Part shown: one piece after another, positions 31,201 to 39,673 of the stretch
Numbering within the stretch: the stretch's first letter is position 1
Layout: the number at the start of each line of letters is the position of its first letter
Assembly (NCBI RefSeq): GCF_016900655.1
Contig: NZ_JACJKH010000018.1
Coordinates: 1 to 64,000, forward strand
Reading direction: 5' to 3'
Length of the DNA stretch: 64,000 nucleotides
Source: Drancourtella massiliensis
Lineage (GTDB): Bacteria; Bacillota; Clostridia; Lachnospirales; Lachnospiraceae
Program-made: the position numbers and the translations under genes
Notes under the pieces: generated by a model
Database searches by the model: none
What the model was told of the DNA's origin: nothing
The model's input: the letters and a program-made list of their open reading frames with translations, nothing else

Positions 31201-32061
31201 ATGAAACCGATTAAAGAAGGAAAAGTACGTGAAATCTATGATAATGGTGACAGCCTGATCATGGTCGCTACTGACCGTATCAGCTGCTTTGATGTGATCC
31301 TGAACAATACGATCACAAAGAAGGGCACTGTACTGACTCAGATGTCCAGATTCTGGTTTGATATGACAAAAGATATCCTTCCAAACCACATGATTTCCAC
31401 AGATGTAAAAGATATGCCGGAATTTTTCCAGCAGCCGCAGTTTGACGGCAACAGCATGATGTGCAAGAAACTGAACATGCTCCCGATCGAGTGTATCGTC
31501 CGTGGCTATATTACAGGAAGCGGCTGGGCAAGCTATCAGAAAGACGGCACAGTATGCGGCATCAAGCTTCCAGAAGGGCTGGTAGAATCTGACAAACTGC
31601 CGGAACCAATCTACACACCATCCACAAAAGCAGAGATCGGTGAACACGACGAAAACATTTCCTATGAGCAGAGCATTGCCCACCTGGAAAAATATTTCCC
31701 TGGAAAAGGTGAAGAGTACGCTGCAAAACTTCGTGACTATACCATCGCTCTTTATAAAAAGTGCGCAGATTACGCTTTGACCCGCGGCATCATTATTGCA
31801 GACACCAAATTTGAATTTGGTCTGGATGAGGACGGAAACATTGTGATCGGTGATGAGATGCTCACACCGGACAGCTCCCGTTTCTGGCCTGCTGACGGTT
31901 ATGAGCCGGGACATGGACAGCCGTCCTTTGACAAGCAGTTCGCACGCGACTGGCTGAAAGCAAATCCGGACAATAACTGGACACTGCCGGAAGATGTCGT
32001 ACAGAAAACCATCGACATCTATCTGCAGGGATATGAAATGCTGACAGGAAAGACACTGTAA
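31201..32061 (+). CDS. purC: Phosphoribosylaminoimidazole-succinocarboxamide synthase (SAICAR synthase)
   Basis: This 286-aa enzyme ligates aspartate to CAIR in purine biosynthesis. It shows the nucleotide-binding N-terminal strand KEGKVREIYDNGDSLIMVATDRIS, the IECIVRGYITGSGWASY signature and the metal-binding region IIIADTKFEFGLDEDG...DEMLTPDSSRFW. The ATG at 31201 fits the family start; the longer 351-aa ORF adds an unrelated 65-residue hydrophobic stretch and is rejected. A possible promoter is TTGCAA (31123) with a 17-nt spacer. It stands alone, not in a pur cluster. Confidence 0.95.
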   Translation: MKPIKEGKVREIYDNGDSLIMVATDRISCFDVILNNTITKKGTVLTQMSRFWFDMTKDILPNHMISTDVKDMPEFFQQPQFDGNSMMCKKLNMLPIECIVRGYITGSGWASYQKDGTVCGIKLPEGLVESDKLPEPIYTPSTKAEIGEHDENISYEQSIAHLEKYFPGKGEEYAAKLRDYTIALYKKCADYALTRGIIIADTKFEFGLDEDGNIVIGDEMLTPDSSRFWPADGYEPGHGQPSFDKQFARDWLKANPDNNWTLPEDVVQKTIDIYLQGYEMLTGKTL

Positions 32062-32090
32062 TCTTTTCAAACTTCTTTATAAACTGATAA

Positions 32091-32155
32091 AATGCCTCCA
32101 CCCGTTCGGCGCTGCCGGGTCATGGACCCACAGTTCCATCCGGGGTGGAGGCATT
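32091..32155 (+). terminator. Long hairpin after purC
   Basis: AATGCCTCCACCC pairs with GGGGTGGAGGCATT across a GC-rich internal region. There is no good T-run on plus, so it may be a transcript-stabilising structure rather than a classic terminator. Confidence 0.5.
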
Positions 32156-32186
32156 GTCTGTTATATCATTTTCTGAAAGCGTACTT

Positions 32187-32825
32187 TTAAACAAGCCAGA
32201 AACTTCCATCCGGCATCCGGTATAAATTTCCTTTCTCCACGCTGATTTCTTCTCCCGTTTCAACATTTACAGCTACAACATACTCCAGATATTCCGGTGT
32301 CTCCGCCCACCTGGAAAAATACAGCGTATTTCCGTCCCGATAAATCATACTGTCGTTTTCTTTAACTGCAAATCTTTTTTTCTCCGGCCAAAGAATCTCA
32401 TAGACCTGATCTTTCTGTCGGCTAAGTGTCAACGGGGAGGCTTCTATTCTAAGATTATAACAGTCATGGATATCTGTAAGCGGAATCTTATGAAGGATTT
32501 GTACTTCTTTTCCAGGCATAAAGGAGTAAATGATCACTTCTCTTTTTCCAAAATCTACTGCCGCAATTCCAAACCTGTCTTCATCCCATACCGGCCTTTC
32601 ATAATAGACATTTTCTTTCTTTTTCAAAGGGGCATAAACTTCTCCATCCGGATAGTGAATGAAATAAATCTGATTTCCGGAAAAACCAAGGCCCATACTG
32701 ATCATATCTTCTGCCTCATAGATCTCATAAGGACCGCCTCCATAATGCATTCCTACATACCATTCGTCCGTTTCCTCCGTCTGTTCCATCCAAAGAACGG
32801 GCAGCTCCAGCTTTTTCTTTTTCAT
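32187..32825 (-). CDS. Hypothetical protein, beta-rich
   Basis: This 212-aa soluble protein begins MKKKKLELPVLWMEQTEETD and is rich in aromatic and Asp/Glu residues, with alternating short beta-like stretches (NQIYFIHYPDGEVYAPL, TLYFSRWAETPEYLEYVVAV). It has no signal peptide or membrane segment. The repeating pattern could form a small propeller or beta-sandwich, but I recognise no family. It has its own RBS (GGAGGGATTCA) and faces purC. Confidence 0.6.
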   Translation of the reverse strand: MKKKKLELPVLWMEQTEETDEWYVGMHYGGGPYEIYEAEDMISMGLGFSGNQIYFIHYPDGEVYAPLKKKENVYYERPVWDEDRFGIAAVDFGKREVIIYSFMPGKEVQILHKIPLTDIHDCYNLRIEASPLTLSRQKDQVYEILWPEKKRFAVKENDSMIYRDGNTLYFSRWAETPEYLEYVVAVNVETGEEISVEKGNLYRMPDGSFWLV

Positions 32826-33031
32826 TGAATCCCTCCTTCCGTTTGTGGTGTCAGTATATCGAAACCGCTCCGGAGAAACAAGGAAGCTTTCCTTAAGATT
32901 TTTTAATTTTTACCATCATAATTTTTCATACTACAGTATAAACAATATGCACAAAAAACAGTTGAGTTCTTCCCTATCTGTGCTATAATATTCCCAGAGT
33001 ATGTTAGCAATACGAAAGGAGCATATTACCA

Positions 33032-34105
33032 ATGAATGACAGAATTTCAAGAGTATTAAGCAAAATGGAAGAGAAAGGCCTGACACAGCTGATCGTATCC
33101 GATCCGCTGAGCATCCGTTTCCTGACAGGAATCATGGTTAATCCGGGCGAAAGATTATACGCTCTGATTCTCAGAACAAGCGGAAAGCACACCATGCTTC
33201 TGAACTACCTTTACTTCGTAAAGGATACAGGATTTGAAGAAGTCTGGTTCTCAGATATGGAAGACCAGATCTCCATTATTGCAGAAAATATTGATCCGGA
33301 AAAACCGCTCGGTATTGACAAAACATGGCCGGCACGTTTCCTCATCCCGCTGCAGGAAAAACTTCCTCAGCTGAAAACAGTATGGGGATCTGACTGTGTA
33401 GACGGCGTCCGCGCAGTAAAGAACGAAGAAGAAATCGCAATCATGAAGAAAGCATCCGAAATCAACGATGCTGTTATGGAAAAGGTTGCTGATTACATCA
33501 AAGAAGGCATGACAGAAAAACAGATCGCTGACTTCATCGATGCAGAATACCTCAAAGCAGGAGCAAGCGGAAACAGCTTTGATACAATCGTATGCTTTGG
33601 ACCAAATGCTGCTGACCAGCATCATGAGCCAAGCGATACACGTACTCTGAAAGCAGGCGAATGTGTCCTGATCGACATGGGATGTGTATGGCAGGGATAC
33701 TGCTCTGATATGACAAGAACATTCTACTGCAAATCCGCTGATCCGGAACAGACAGAAATCCACGACATCGTACGTGAAGCTGTTTTAAGAGCAGAATCTG
33801 TAATCAAACCAGGCGTTCGTTTCTGCGATATCGACGCTCAGGCAAGAGATTACATCGATGAAAAAGGATACAGCGAATACTGGAAGATCCGTCTTGGACA
33901 CTTCATCGGACAGGAAGACCACGAATATGGTGATGTCAGCCCGATCAACAAAAACGTTGCTGAACCAGGCATGATCTTCTCCATCGAGCCGGGTATCTAC
34001 ATCGAAGGAAAATACGGAGTTCGTATCGAAGACCTTGTTCTTGTAACAGAAGATGGACATGAACTTCTCAACTCTGTAGAAAAGAAATATCGTATCGTAG
34101 GCTAA
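33032..34105 (+). CDS. M24-family Xaa-Pro peptidase (prolidase/aminopeptidase P-like)
   Basis: This 357-aa two-domain peptidase has an N-terminal creatinase-like domain (1-125) and a C-terminal pita-bread domain with all five metal ligands visible: Asp in LIDMGCVWQGY, Asp in SDMTRTFY, His in LGHFIGQEDHEY, Glu in SIEPGIYIEG and Glu in VRIEDLVLV. The usual GHGIGLxxHE loop is altered to GHFIGQEDHEYGD, which may shift specificity. It is cytoplasmic, cleaves Xaa-Pro peptides and fits the peptide-use theme. Codon use is strongly biased, consistent with high expression. AAAGGAG lies before ATG, and a terminator follows. Confidence 0.9.
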   Translation: MNDRISRVLSKMEEKGLTQLIVSDPLSIRFLTGIMVNPGERLYALILRTSGKHTMLLNYLYFVKDTGFEEVWFSDMEDQISIIAENIDPEKPLGIDKTWPARFLIPLQEKLPQLKTVWGSDCVDGVRAVKNEEEIAIMKKASEINDAVMEKVADYIKEGMTEKQIADFIDAEYLKAGASGNSFDTIVCFGPNAADQHHEPSDTRTLKAGECVLIDMGCVWQGYCSDMTRTFYCKSADPEQTEIHDIVREAVLRAESVIKPGVRFCDIDAQARDYIDEKGYSEYWKIRLGHFIGQEDHEYGDVSPINKNVAEPGMIFSIEPGIYIEGKYGVRIEDLVLVTEDGHELLNSVEKKYRIVG

Positions 34106-34119
34106 TCTTTAGATACAAA

Positions 34120-34169
34120 TGCCGCTGCTTTGCAGGACATGTTCCTGAAAAGGCAGCGGCTTTCTTTTT
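34120..34169. terminator. Terminator after the M24 peptidase gene
   Basis: GCCGCTGC/GCAGCGGC with an inner CAGGACATGTTCCTG loop is followed by TTTCTTTTT. It also lies downstream of the convergent nuclease gene. Confidence 0.85.
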
Positions 34170-34175
34170 ACATTA

Positions 34176-34496
34176 TTATAATCCATATTCCCGATACAGC
34201 TCTTCCCGCAGCTTCTCATCCTCGGCAATCCGGCTCAATTCTTCATTTCTTCCTTCTTCCAGCAGTTTCTGACAAAGCTGAAGAACTCTCTGTTCGCCTT
34301 CTTTTATCCCTTCTTGGATCCCTTCTTTTCTTCCTTCTTTTCTTCCTTCTTTTATTCCCTCTTTTCTTCCCTCTTTTCTTCCCTCTTTTAATCCCTCTTT
34401 TAATCCTTGTTTTCTTCCTTCCTCCAGCCCTATTCTCTGGCTTTCTTCCCGGACTTTTTTCTCATACCATTCACGGTCGAATTCCTCTAAGATCAC
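34176..34496 (-). CDS. Candidate intragenic small Rpn product (internal GTG start)
   Basis: Within the nuclease frame, codon 231 is a GTG (34496-34494) preceded by GGAGGTGGAGGAC, a near-perfect Shine-Dalgarno with 6-nt spacing. Translation from here would give a 106-aa protein containing only the C-terminal repeat tail. For E. coli-type Rpn nucleases, a small in-frame product of the C-terminal domain has been reported to block the toxic full-length protein. Here it is an inference from the SD and frame; the SD could be coincidental because GGAGGTGGAGGAC also encodes the Glu-Val-Glu-Asp run. Confidence 0.45.
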   Translation of the reverse strand: MILEEFDREWYEKKVREESQRIGLEEGRKQGLKEGLKEGRKEGRKEGIKEGRKEGRKEGIQEGIKEGEQRVLQLCQKLLEEGRNEELSRIAEDEKLREELYREYGL

Positions 34497-35186
34497 GTCC
34501 TCCACCTCCGAACTGTTCTTTTCCAGGAATTCTTTCAAAATATCTTTGTCAATGCATGCTTTTCTCGCTTCTGCCACTGCACTTTCAATAGGCGCCCCGT
34601 TTTTCAGATTTTCCTTTACTTCATTGACAAAGTAAGCATACTCCCATAATGCACGACATTTTTCCATCAGTTCCTTGTTATGCCCGAGATTGATATTCAG
34701 CATCACTGCCCTGCATTCAACCGCGGGTTTTTCTTCTGAAGATTCCGTTGGAAGAAATGCATCTGAAAGACATAATTCCTGGTAATCTGCTTCCGCCTGA
34801 TTTCCATTATAGAATACCACATATTTCGGAACCGGTAAAGGAATCAGGGTTTTCCCATAAATGTTCGCGTCTGTCTGTTTGATATAGTTCTGATAAATTC
34901 TTGCCAGGTAGATAAATCCCCGAAGCGGCATATTGGGGTTGGGTGTACTTTGATGCTCATACAGATTCATGGTACAGAATAGAAGAAAAGAAACGTCATT
35001 TTTCATCCCTACATAGATTACGTCTTCCAGTGTTGTGATTTCAATTTTTTCCGGATCCGTGTAGTCTGTGTGATTCAAAGCATTGTACAGTTCGAGAAGA
35101 TTTTCTTTTTCCCGAAAAATCATCCGAAACAATGTATCTTTATATTTTTTATTTACCGGCTTATTTTGATTTTCTTGTTGACTCAT
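34176..35186 (-). CDS. Rpn-family (YhgA-like) recombination-promoting nuclease
   Basis: This 336-aa Rpn/PDDEXK_2-type protein has the catalytic core in KNDVSFLLFCTMNLYEHQST (about 65-82; Asp and Glu-x-Gln of the PD-(D/E)XK fold), preceded by DTLFRMIF at the N-terminus. The last third is a charged, repetitive tail with a GRKEG/GIKEG tetrad-like repeat (34425-34297), ending in the conserved hydrophobic LREELYREYGL. Rpn proteins act as antiphage DNases. An in-frame GTG with a strong SD lies inside the gene (listed separately), as in Rpn genes that encode an internal antitoxin. Confidence 0.88.
   Translation of the reverse strand: MSQQENQNKPVNKKYKDTLFRMIFREKENLLELYNALNHTDYTDPEKIEITTLEDVIYVGMKNDVSFLLFCTMNLYEHQSTPNPNMPLRGFIYLARIYQNYIKQTDANIYGKTLIPLPVPKYVVFYNGNQAEADYQELCLSDAFLPTESSEEKPAVECRAVMLNINLGHNKELMEKCRALWEYAYFVNEVKENLKNGAPIESAVAEARKACIDKDILKEFLEKNSSEVEDVILEEFDREWYEKKVREESQRIGLEEGRKQGLKEGLKEGRKEGRKEGIKEGRKEGRKEGIQEGIKEGEQRVLQLCQKLLEEGRNEELSRIAEDEKLREELYREYGL
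34297..34425 (-). repeat. In-gene tandem repeat encoding GxKE/GRKEG units
   Basis: About ten near-identical 12-nt units (GAAGGAAGAAAA-like) encode successive EGRK/EGLK/EGIK motifs in the nuclease tail. Several units are identical at DNA level, which favours slippage and length variation between strains. Confidence 0.8.
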
Positions 35187-35393
35187 AGGCTGTTTCCTCC
35201 TGAATGTAGAATTGCGAATTGATGTGTAGTGTTGATGACGTTCTTCCCATTAGATGTGGATGAACATGTTTGATTTGCTTTCCCGAAATGAAATCCGTTA
35301 CCGACACTTTTCAGACCAGGTAAATGGTAATCATTAACATACCACAGAAACACTAAAGATGCAAGTCCTCTTCCGATACGTCCTTAATTGCAG

Positions 35394-35440
35394 AAAAGGG
35401 AGCACCTTTTGCCGTTTCTGGCGGCAGTCTGGTGCTCCCT
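35394..35440 (-). terminator. Terminator after GH31 gene
   Basis: On the minus strand GGGAGCACC/GGTGCTCCC encloses a GCCGCC-rich loop and is followed by TTTTCTG, 30 nt past the GH31 stop. The remaining 35187-35393 stretch shows no gene. Confidence 0.75.
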
Positions 35441-35468
35441 GTTTCCAAAATTATTTTTTCTTACTTTT

Positions 35469-38400
35469 TTATTTGATCAAATCTGGTCCGATGGCAAGGA
35501 CGTCATCCAGATTCAGATCTGTCTTCGGCTGTACATCAGCCAGTGCTTTCATGGTGATGACTGCAAGCTGTCCGCTTCCGTTGTAGAGCGGCTTGTCACC
35601 CCGGTTTGCAAATGCGAGGTTTACATAAGCGGTTCCATCACCGTAAACTTTATTGACTGTCAAATCTTCCATTGAAGCAACTGCGTCTTCCCGGCTGACA
35701 GATACAAATTCCAGTTTTGCCGGATCGTAGTCAAGCACCTTTCCGAAGGCATTGATATTTTCAGCCTCTTCTGCCATTGCAGTAATTGTAAAGGTTTCTC
35801 CTGCTTTAACCGTTTCTTTTTCCGGCACGAGGAGAATCTTTCCGGAAACAGTTCCGGTCTGCTTTGTGCCTCCGTCCAGCTGGAACATGGTGTATGCGTA
35901 GTCGTATACATCGTAAACACCATTCATGTTGATATCTCCGCCTCTCTTTTGAATCTGATCCACGAAGTTGGATCCGTCCTTGATAGAGGTTCCGAGATAG
36001 TTCTTCATGTTCGTGTAATCTCCTTCGGAGACTTCTTCATTCTTGTTTGTACTTCCCACAGCAAATGGTTTCGTGCCGTCTTTTTTGTAAACCGGAAGTT
36101 CGTGTGCCGCAAAGTAATTTCTTAAAGACTCTGTTACTTCCAGTTTCAGGAAGCGTGCAAGAACACCGGTAAGTGGTACGGTCTGTACGTTTTCCTCCAC
36201 ATCCAGATCCGTATTGTACGTCCATGCATCGTGTTCGGCTCCGTTCCACTCCAGTTTCCAGTGTACTCCGTCCATACTGGAGTAGACGTTCATACGCTGT
36301 ACTGTACCGCTTCCATAGCTGTCACGCGGATAGTATTCGAATTTGTCCAGTTCGTATGCCGCGCCAAAATCGTAGATGAATGGGATCTTCTGTCCTGCCA
36401 CATCGTCTGCCGAGAAGAAGAGGCCACGGAAACTGTGATCTGTCGCATATTTCAGCGGGCCGGCCTCATCGCTTCCGGTAAATGTTACCTTACCTGCTGC
36501 TCCGATTTCATTTCTCCACGGATCAGACAGCGTCATTGTCCGAACTTCGCTGCTCCATGCAGAATAGCCATCTGCATTTCTGGAACGAATCTGGTAACTA
36601 TGTTCGGAATGATAATCCAGATCATCGTGCAGATAAGAATCTGCGTCTCCCATCGTATAGAGCTGTCCGTCTACCAGCACTTCGTAACTGGAAGCACCAT
36701 CTGCCTTTGTCCAGCGGAGCCACATGGAGGAAGCTGTTTTCTCCTCTTCTGCAATCGTAAGCTCCGGTACGGAAAGCGCTGGATTTTCCTGCTCTTTTCT
36801 TACTTCCATCTCGCAGACAAATCCCTGGATTTCCACAGACTGTTCTACTGCTGTCACATCTACTTTCGGAAGTCGGATGTAAAGCTTCGGTGCGGTCCGC
36901 ACTTCATCCGTCATCTTTGCAAGCTCTTTCTCATCTGCTGATGCAAAGGTACGCAGTTTCGGCGCTTTCTCATAGTAATAAAGTGCCTCGCCCGCATCCG
37001 GCGTCTGGTTTTCCAGTGTCTGCAGATCTTCCGCTTCTTTTGCTTTCAGCATCTCTGCTCCACTCTTTACAAAAACTGCCTCCGGCTTTTGTGTCAGATG
37101 GACAATCCATGTTGTACTACGGTTTGGTTCATATCCTTTATAAGTTCCTTCGGACCGTTCTGCCGTCAGAACTGCCTTGTCTCCCTCTACTTTAGATGTG
37201 TACCGGGTAGAAACATGATCCCCGTAGGAAACATGGTCGATCGTTCCGTATGCTTCGTCTTCTTCTGTCTCATTGGAAATATATTTTCCGTCATCCTCGT
37301 ATACGGTATATGTCGTTTCACCTGCCGGCCATACTTCAACGATTCTATGTTCCTTTTTCACTGCATCCGGCGTATTGTTTGCTTCGTACATCGGCAGAAT
37401 CGCTCCCTGTTTTACAAAGACAGGCAGCTTCCAGAGCGGAACATCAAAGTTATTTAAAACCTGCCCGCCCTGATACAGTTCTCCGGTCAGATAATCTACC
37501 CAGATCTGCTCCGGATCCGGCAGATAAATATGATTTCTTACATCATTTCCCATCTCGTCTCCTGCCACGTTCTGGTAAACCGGCGCCACCAGAATACTGG
37601 AGCCGAGCATAAACTGATACTGCATGGAACGGCTGTATGCATACTCATCATCCGGATATTCCAGGAACATCGCTCTCACCATCGGAAGGCCTGTATCCTC
37701 ATTTCCGGTTTCCAGATTGGATGCGGACACCGCGCAGGTATAAATATACGGCATCAACATGGATTTCATCTTCATATACATCCGGTTGATTCCGGTATAC
37801 GGATCACCGAAAGTAAACGGTGCTTTCATATAGCTTCCCCATCCGTCCATGTTGAGCATCTGCGGTGTAAAGGATTTCCACTGGTAATCTCTTGCCGCAA
37901 TCAGCGGTTTCCCGCCGAAAATTCCGTCCATATCACTTCCGATATTCGGGTTTCCGCTTAAGGAGCTTCCAATGTAGGTCGGGATGTGGAAACGGATATA
38001 TTCCCAGTTTCCTCCGGTCTGGTCGCCGCTCCATACACTGTTAAATCTCTGAGAGCCTGCCCAGCCGTCCAGAGAAATGATGTTCGGGCGGAAGTTCTCT
38101 GATGTTGTGACAATGTCGTACGCTGTCTTGACTCCATTTAACTGGAAGGAATATCCCGGTCCGACCCATGCCACGTCCGTTTTCAGCGTAGTAGCACCGC
38201 CCCTGGTTACTTCCTTACGGAAATCGCGGAGCAGATGCCAGTAGGTCTTCTCGTCTGAATCCGGGCTTAAGTTGCTCTCTGTCCACAGTCCGGACGCCAC
38301 ACCTCTTTTGTTGGCGTACTCTGTAAAGCGTGCCAGATTTTCTACATTGGCGTCCACTGCAGCGATACGCTCTTCGGAACTGCTTCCATCTTCCAGAACG

Positions 38401-39539
38401 CCTCCCTGTACATAGTAGCCATTCTGACCGTATCCTCCGCCGTATCCGTCGTTTGGCAGGAAATATCCAAGCGGCATGTCATACTGAAGATATTTGTCCA
38501 GTACAGCCCTTGCAGAATATTCATACGGAGTATCGACATTTTCCGGGTAGTTCTCCACAGCCACTGTCGGAGTTTCTCCGTTTAACGACTCGGAATGCTG
38601 TCCCTCGGAAAGCCGGTAGCCGGTTGCCATTCCACTTTCATAATGGGTGGTTCCTTCGTTAAGGTGAGACTCGGTTCCCTTGACATTCCAGTCCTTATCT
38701 CCCGCTTCCTCTGACCAGGCATCTCTGTTGTAGCAGTTCAGGTGGCCTTCATAGAATCCATACTCCGGAAGCAGCAGCGGATTTCCGGTTACATGATAGT
38801 AAGCCCGAAGCAGATCCATAACGATCTGACGGCCTCCTTCATTTTCGGTCACAAAATAATACGCACTGAAATGGTGCTCTTTGTGGGCAGCCGTAACCAC
38901 ATCCGCATCTGACTCACCGAAATCATAGAGTCCGTCTGAGAACGTATTTCTCAGCACACCATATCCGCCTGTCGTATAATAAAATGGATTCGGAGATGCC
39001 ACACCTCCGTCCATCCATGCACTTTCATTGACAATCTGAATCTTCCGGCCTGTATGCACAAACCGGCCGTTCTGTGTTCCGCCGCCGTAGAAATGCTCAT
39101 TTTCCCCGCGCAGAAGTGTCTGAACCGTTTCTTCTGAAGTAAATTCCAGAGGCTTTGCCTCCTCCATTACCTTTCGCTCTCCTGCATAGACCGTCATCAG
39201 CGCTTTCTCTTTATCGAACACAATCCTTGTTCTGCCGCACTGTACTGTGACAGATGACGTGTCTTCCAGAATCTCTGCCTCCGGCTTTGTGTAGGCGTCC
39301 ACCTCATCCGGGTACTGCTGGATCTTTGCCGTATGAGCCTCATCTCTCGGAGCGGCATATTCCGGAAATGCTCCATCTGTACTTACATCGTAGCGGAAAA
39401 TCGATTCTTCCAGAAATGTAATCTTCCCCTTGATTCCTTCCTGAAATGACAGATATACGATATTGCTTCTGTCCGCATCCTTCTGAATGACGGCTGCCTC
39501 ACTTAATGTCCCACAAAATGCGTTCTTTTCCTCACTCAT
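35469..39539 (-). CDS. GH31 glycoside hydrolase with FN3, CBM32-like, dockerin and cohesin modules (probable alpha-N-acetylgalactosaminidase)
   Basis: This is a 1356-aa multimodular enzyme. Order: N-terminal beta-sandwich (1-230), GH31 barrel (about 250-690) with nucleophile Asp455 in LKTDVAWVG and acid/base Asp506 in VWSGDQTGGNWEY, C-terminal sandwiches, FN3 (about 965-1035), F5/8C-CBM32 (about 1040-1175), a dockerin-like repeat (DINMNGVYDVYDYAYTM, about 1225) and a cohesin-like end (about 1255-1356). The active-site context resembles GH31 subfamily 18 enzymes, which remove alpha-GalNAc from mucin-type glycans. The start at 39539 has AAAGGAGGATTGTA. No signal peptide or membrane anchor is visible, which is odd for such modules. 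Confidence 0.85.
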   Translation of the reverse strand: MSEEKNAFCGTLSEAAVIQKDADRSNIVYLSFQEGIKGKITFLEESIFRYDVSTDGAFPEYAAPRDEAHTAKIQQYPDEVDAYTKPEAEILEDTSSVTVQCGRTRIVFDKEKALMTVYAGERKVMEEAKPLEFTSEETVQTLLRGENEHFYGGGTQNGRFVHTGRKIQIVNESAWMDGGVASPNPFYYTTGGYGVLRNTFSDGLYDFGESDADVVTAAHKEHHFSAYYFVTENEGGRQIVMDLLRAYYHVTGNPLLLPEYGFYEGHLNCYNRDAWSEEAGDKDWNVKGTESHLNEGTTHYESGMATGYRLSEGQHSESLNGETPTVAVENYPENVDTPYEYSARAVLDKYLQYDMPLGYFLPNDGYGGGYGQNGYYVQGGVLEDGSSSEERIAAVDANVENLARFTEYANKRGVASGLWTESNLSPDSDEKTYWHLLRDFRKEVTRGGATTLKTDVAWVGPGYSFQLNGVKTAYDIVTTSENFRPNIISLDGWAGSQRFNSVWSGDQTGGNWEYIRFHIPTYIGSSLSGNPNIGSDMDGIFGGKPLIAARDYQWKSFTPQMLNMDGWGSYMKAPFTFGDPYTGINRMYMKMKSMLMPYIYTCAVSASNLETGNEDTGLPMVRAMFLEYPDDEYAYSRSMQYQFMLGSSILVAPVYQNVAGDEMGNDVRNHIYLPDPEQIWVDYLTGELYQGGQVLNNFDVPLWKLPVFVKQGAILPMYEANNTPDAVKKEHRIVEVWPAGETTYTVYEDDGKYISNETEEDEAYGTIDHVSYGDHVSTRYTSKVEGDKAVLTAERSEGTYKGYEPNRSTTWIVHLTQKPEAVFVKSGAEMLKAKEAEDLQTLENQTPDAGEALYYYEKAPKLRTFASADEKELAKMTDEVRTAPKLYIRLPKVDVTAVEQSVEIQGFVCEMEVRKEQENPALSVPELTIAEEEKTASSMWLRWTKADGASSYEVLVDGQLYTMGDADSYLHDDLDYHSEHSYQIRSRNADGYSAWSSEVRTMTLSDPWRNEIGAAGKVTFTGSDEAGPLKYATDHSFRGLFFSADDVAGQKIPFIYDFGAAYELDKFEYYPRDSYGSGTVQRMNVYSSMDGVHWKLEWNGAEHDAWTYNTDLDVEENVQTVPLTGVLARFLKLEVTESLRNYFAAHELPVYKKDGTKPFAVGSTNKNEEVSEGDYTNMKNYLGTSIKDGSNFVDQIQKRGGDINMNGVYDVYDYAYTMFQLDGGTKQTGTVSGKILLVPEKETVKAGETFTITAMAEEAENINAFGKVLDYDPAKLEFVSVSREDAVASMEDLTVNKVYGDGTAYVNLAFANRGDKPLYNGSGQLAVITMKALADVQPKTDLNLDDVLAIGPDLIK

Positions 39540-39617
39540 TACAATCCTCCTTTGACACAACCAGAATGGTTATGCATGATGCCTTAAAATTTTTTAAATT
39601 CATTCTACCAGAACAGA

Positions 39618-39646
39618 CAAAAAAGCGCTATCACTGAGCGCTTTTT
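39618..39646 (-). terminator. Terminator after malY-like gene
   Basis: AAAAAGCGCT/AGCGCTTTTT with a 7-nt loop lies 30 nt past the stop, with Ts on the minus strand. Confidence 0.85.
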
Positions 39647-39673
39647 CTGTCCAATATTACAAAAAGATTGTAC

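Noticed and set aside
34297-34425. Possible CRISPR-like array
   Set aside because: The repeat is a 12-nt coding repeat within the nuclease gene, with no spacers.
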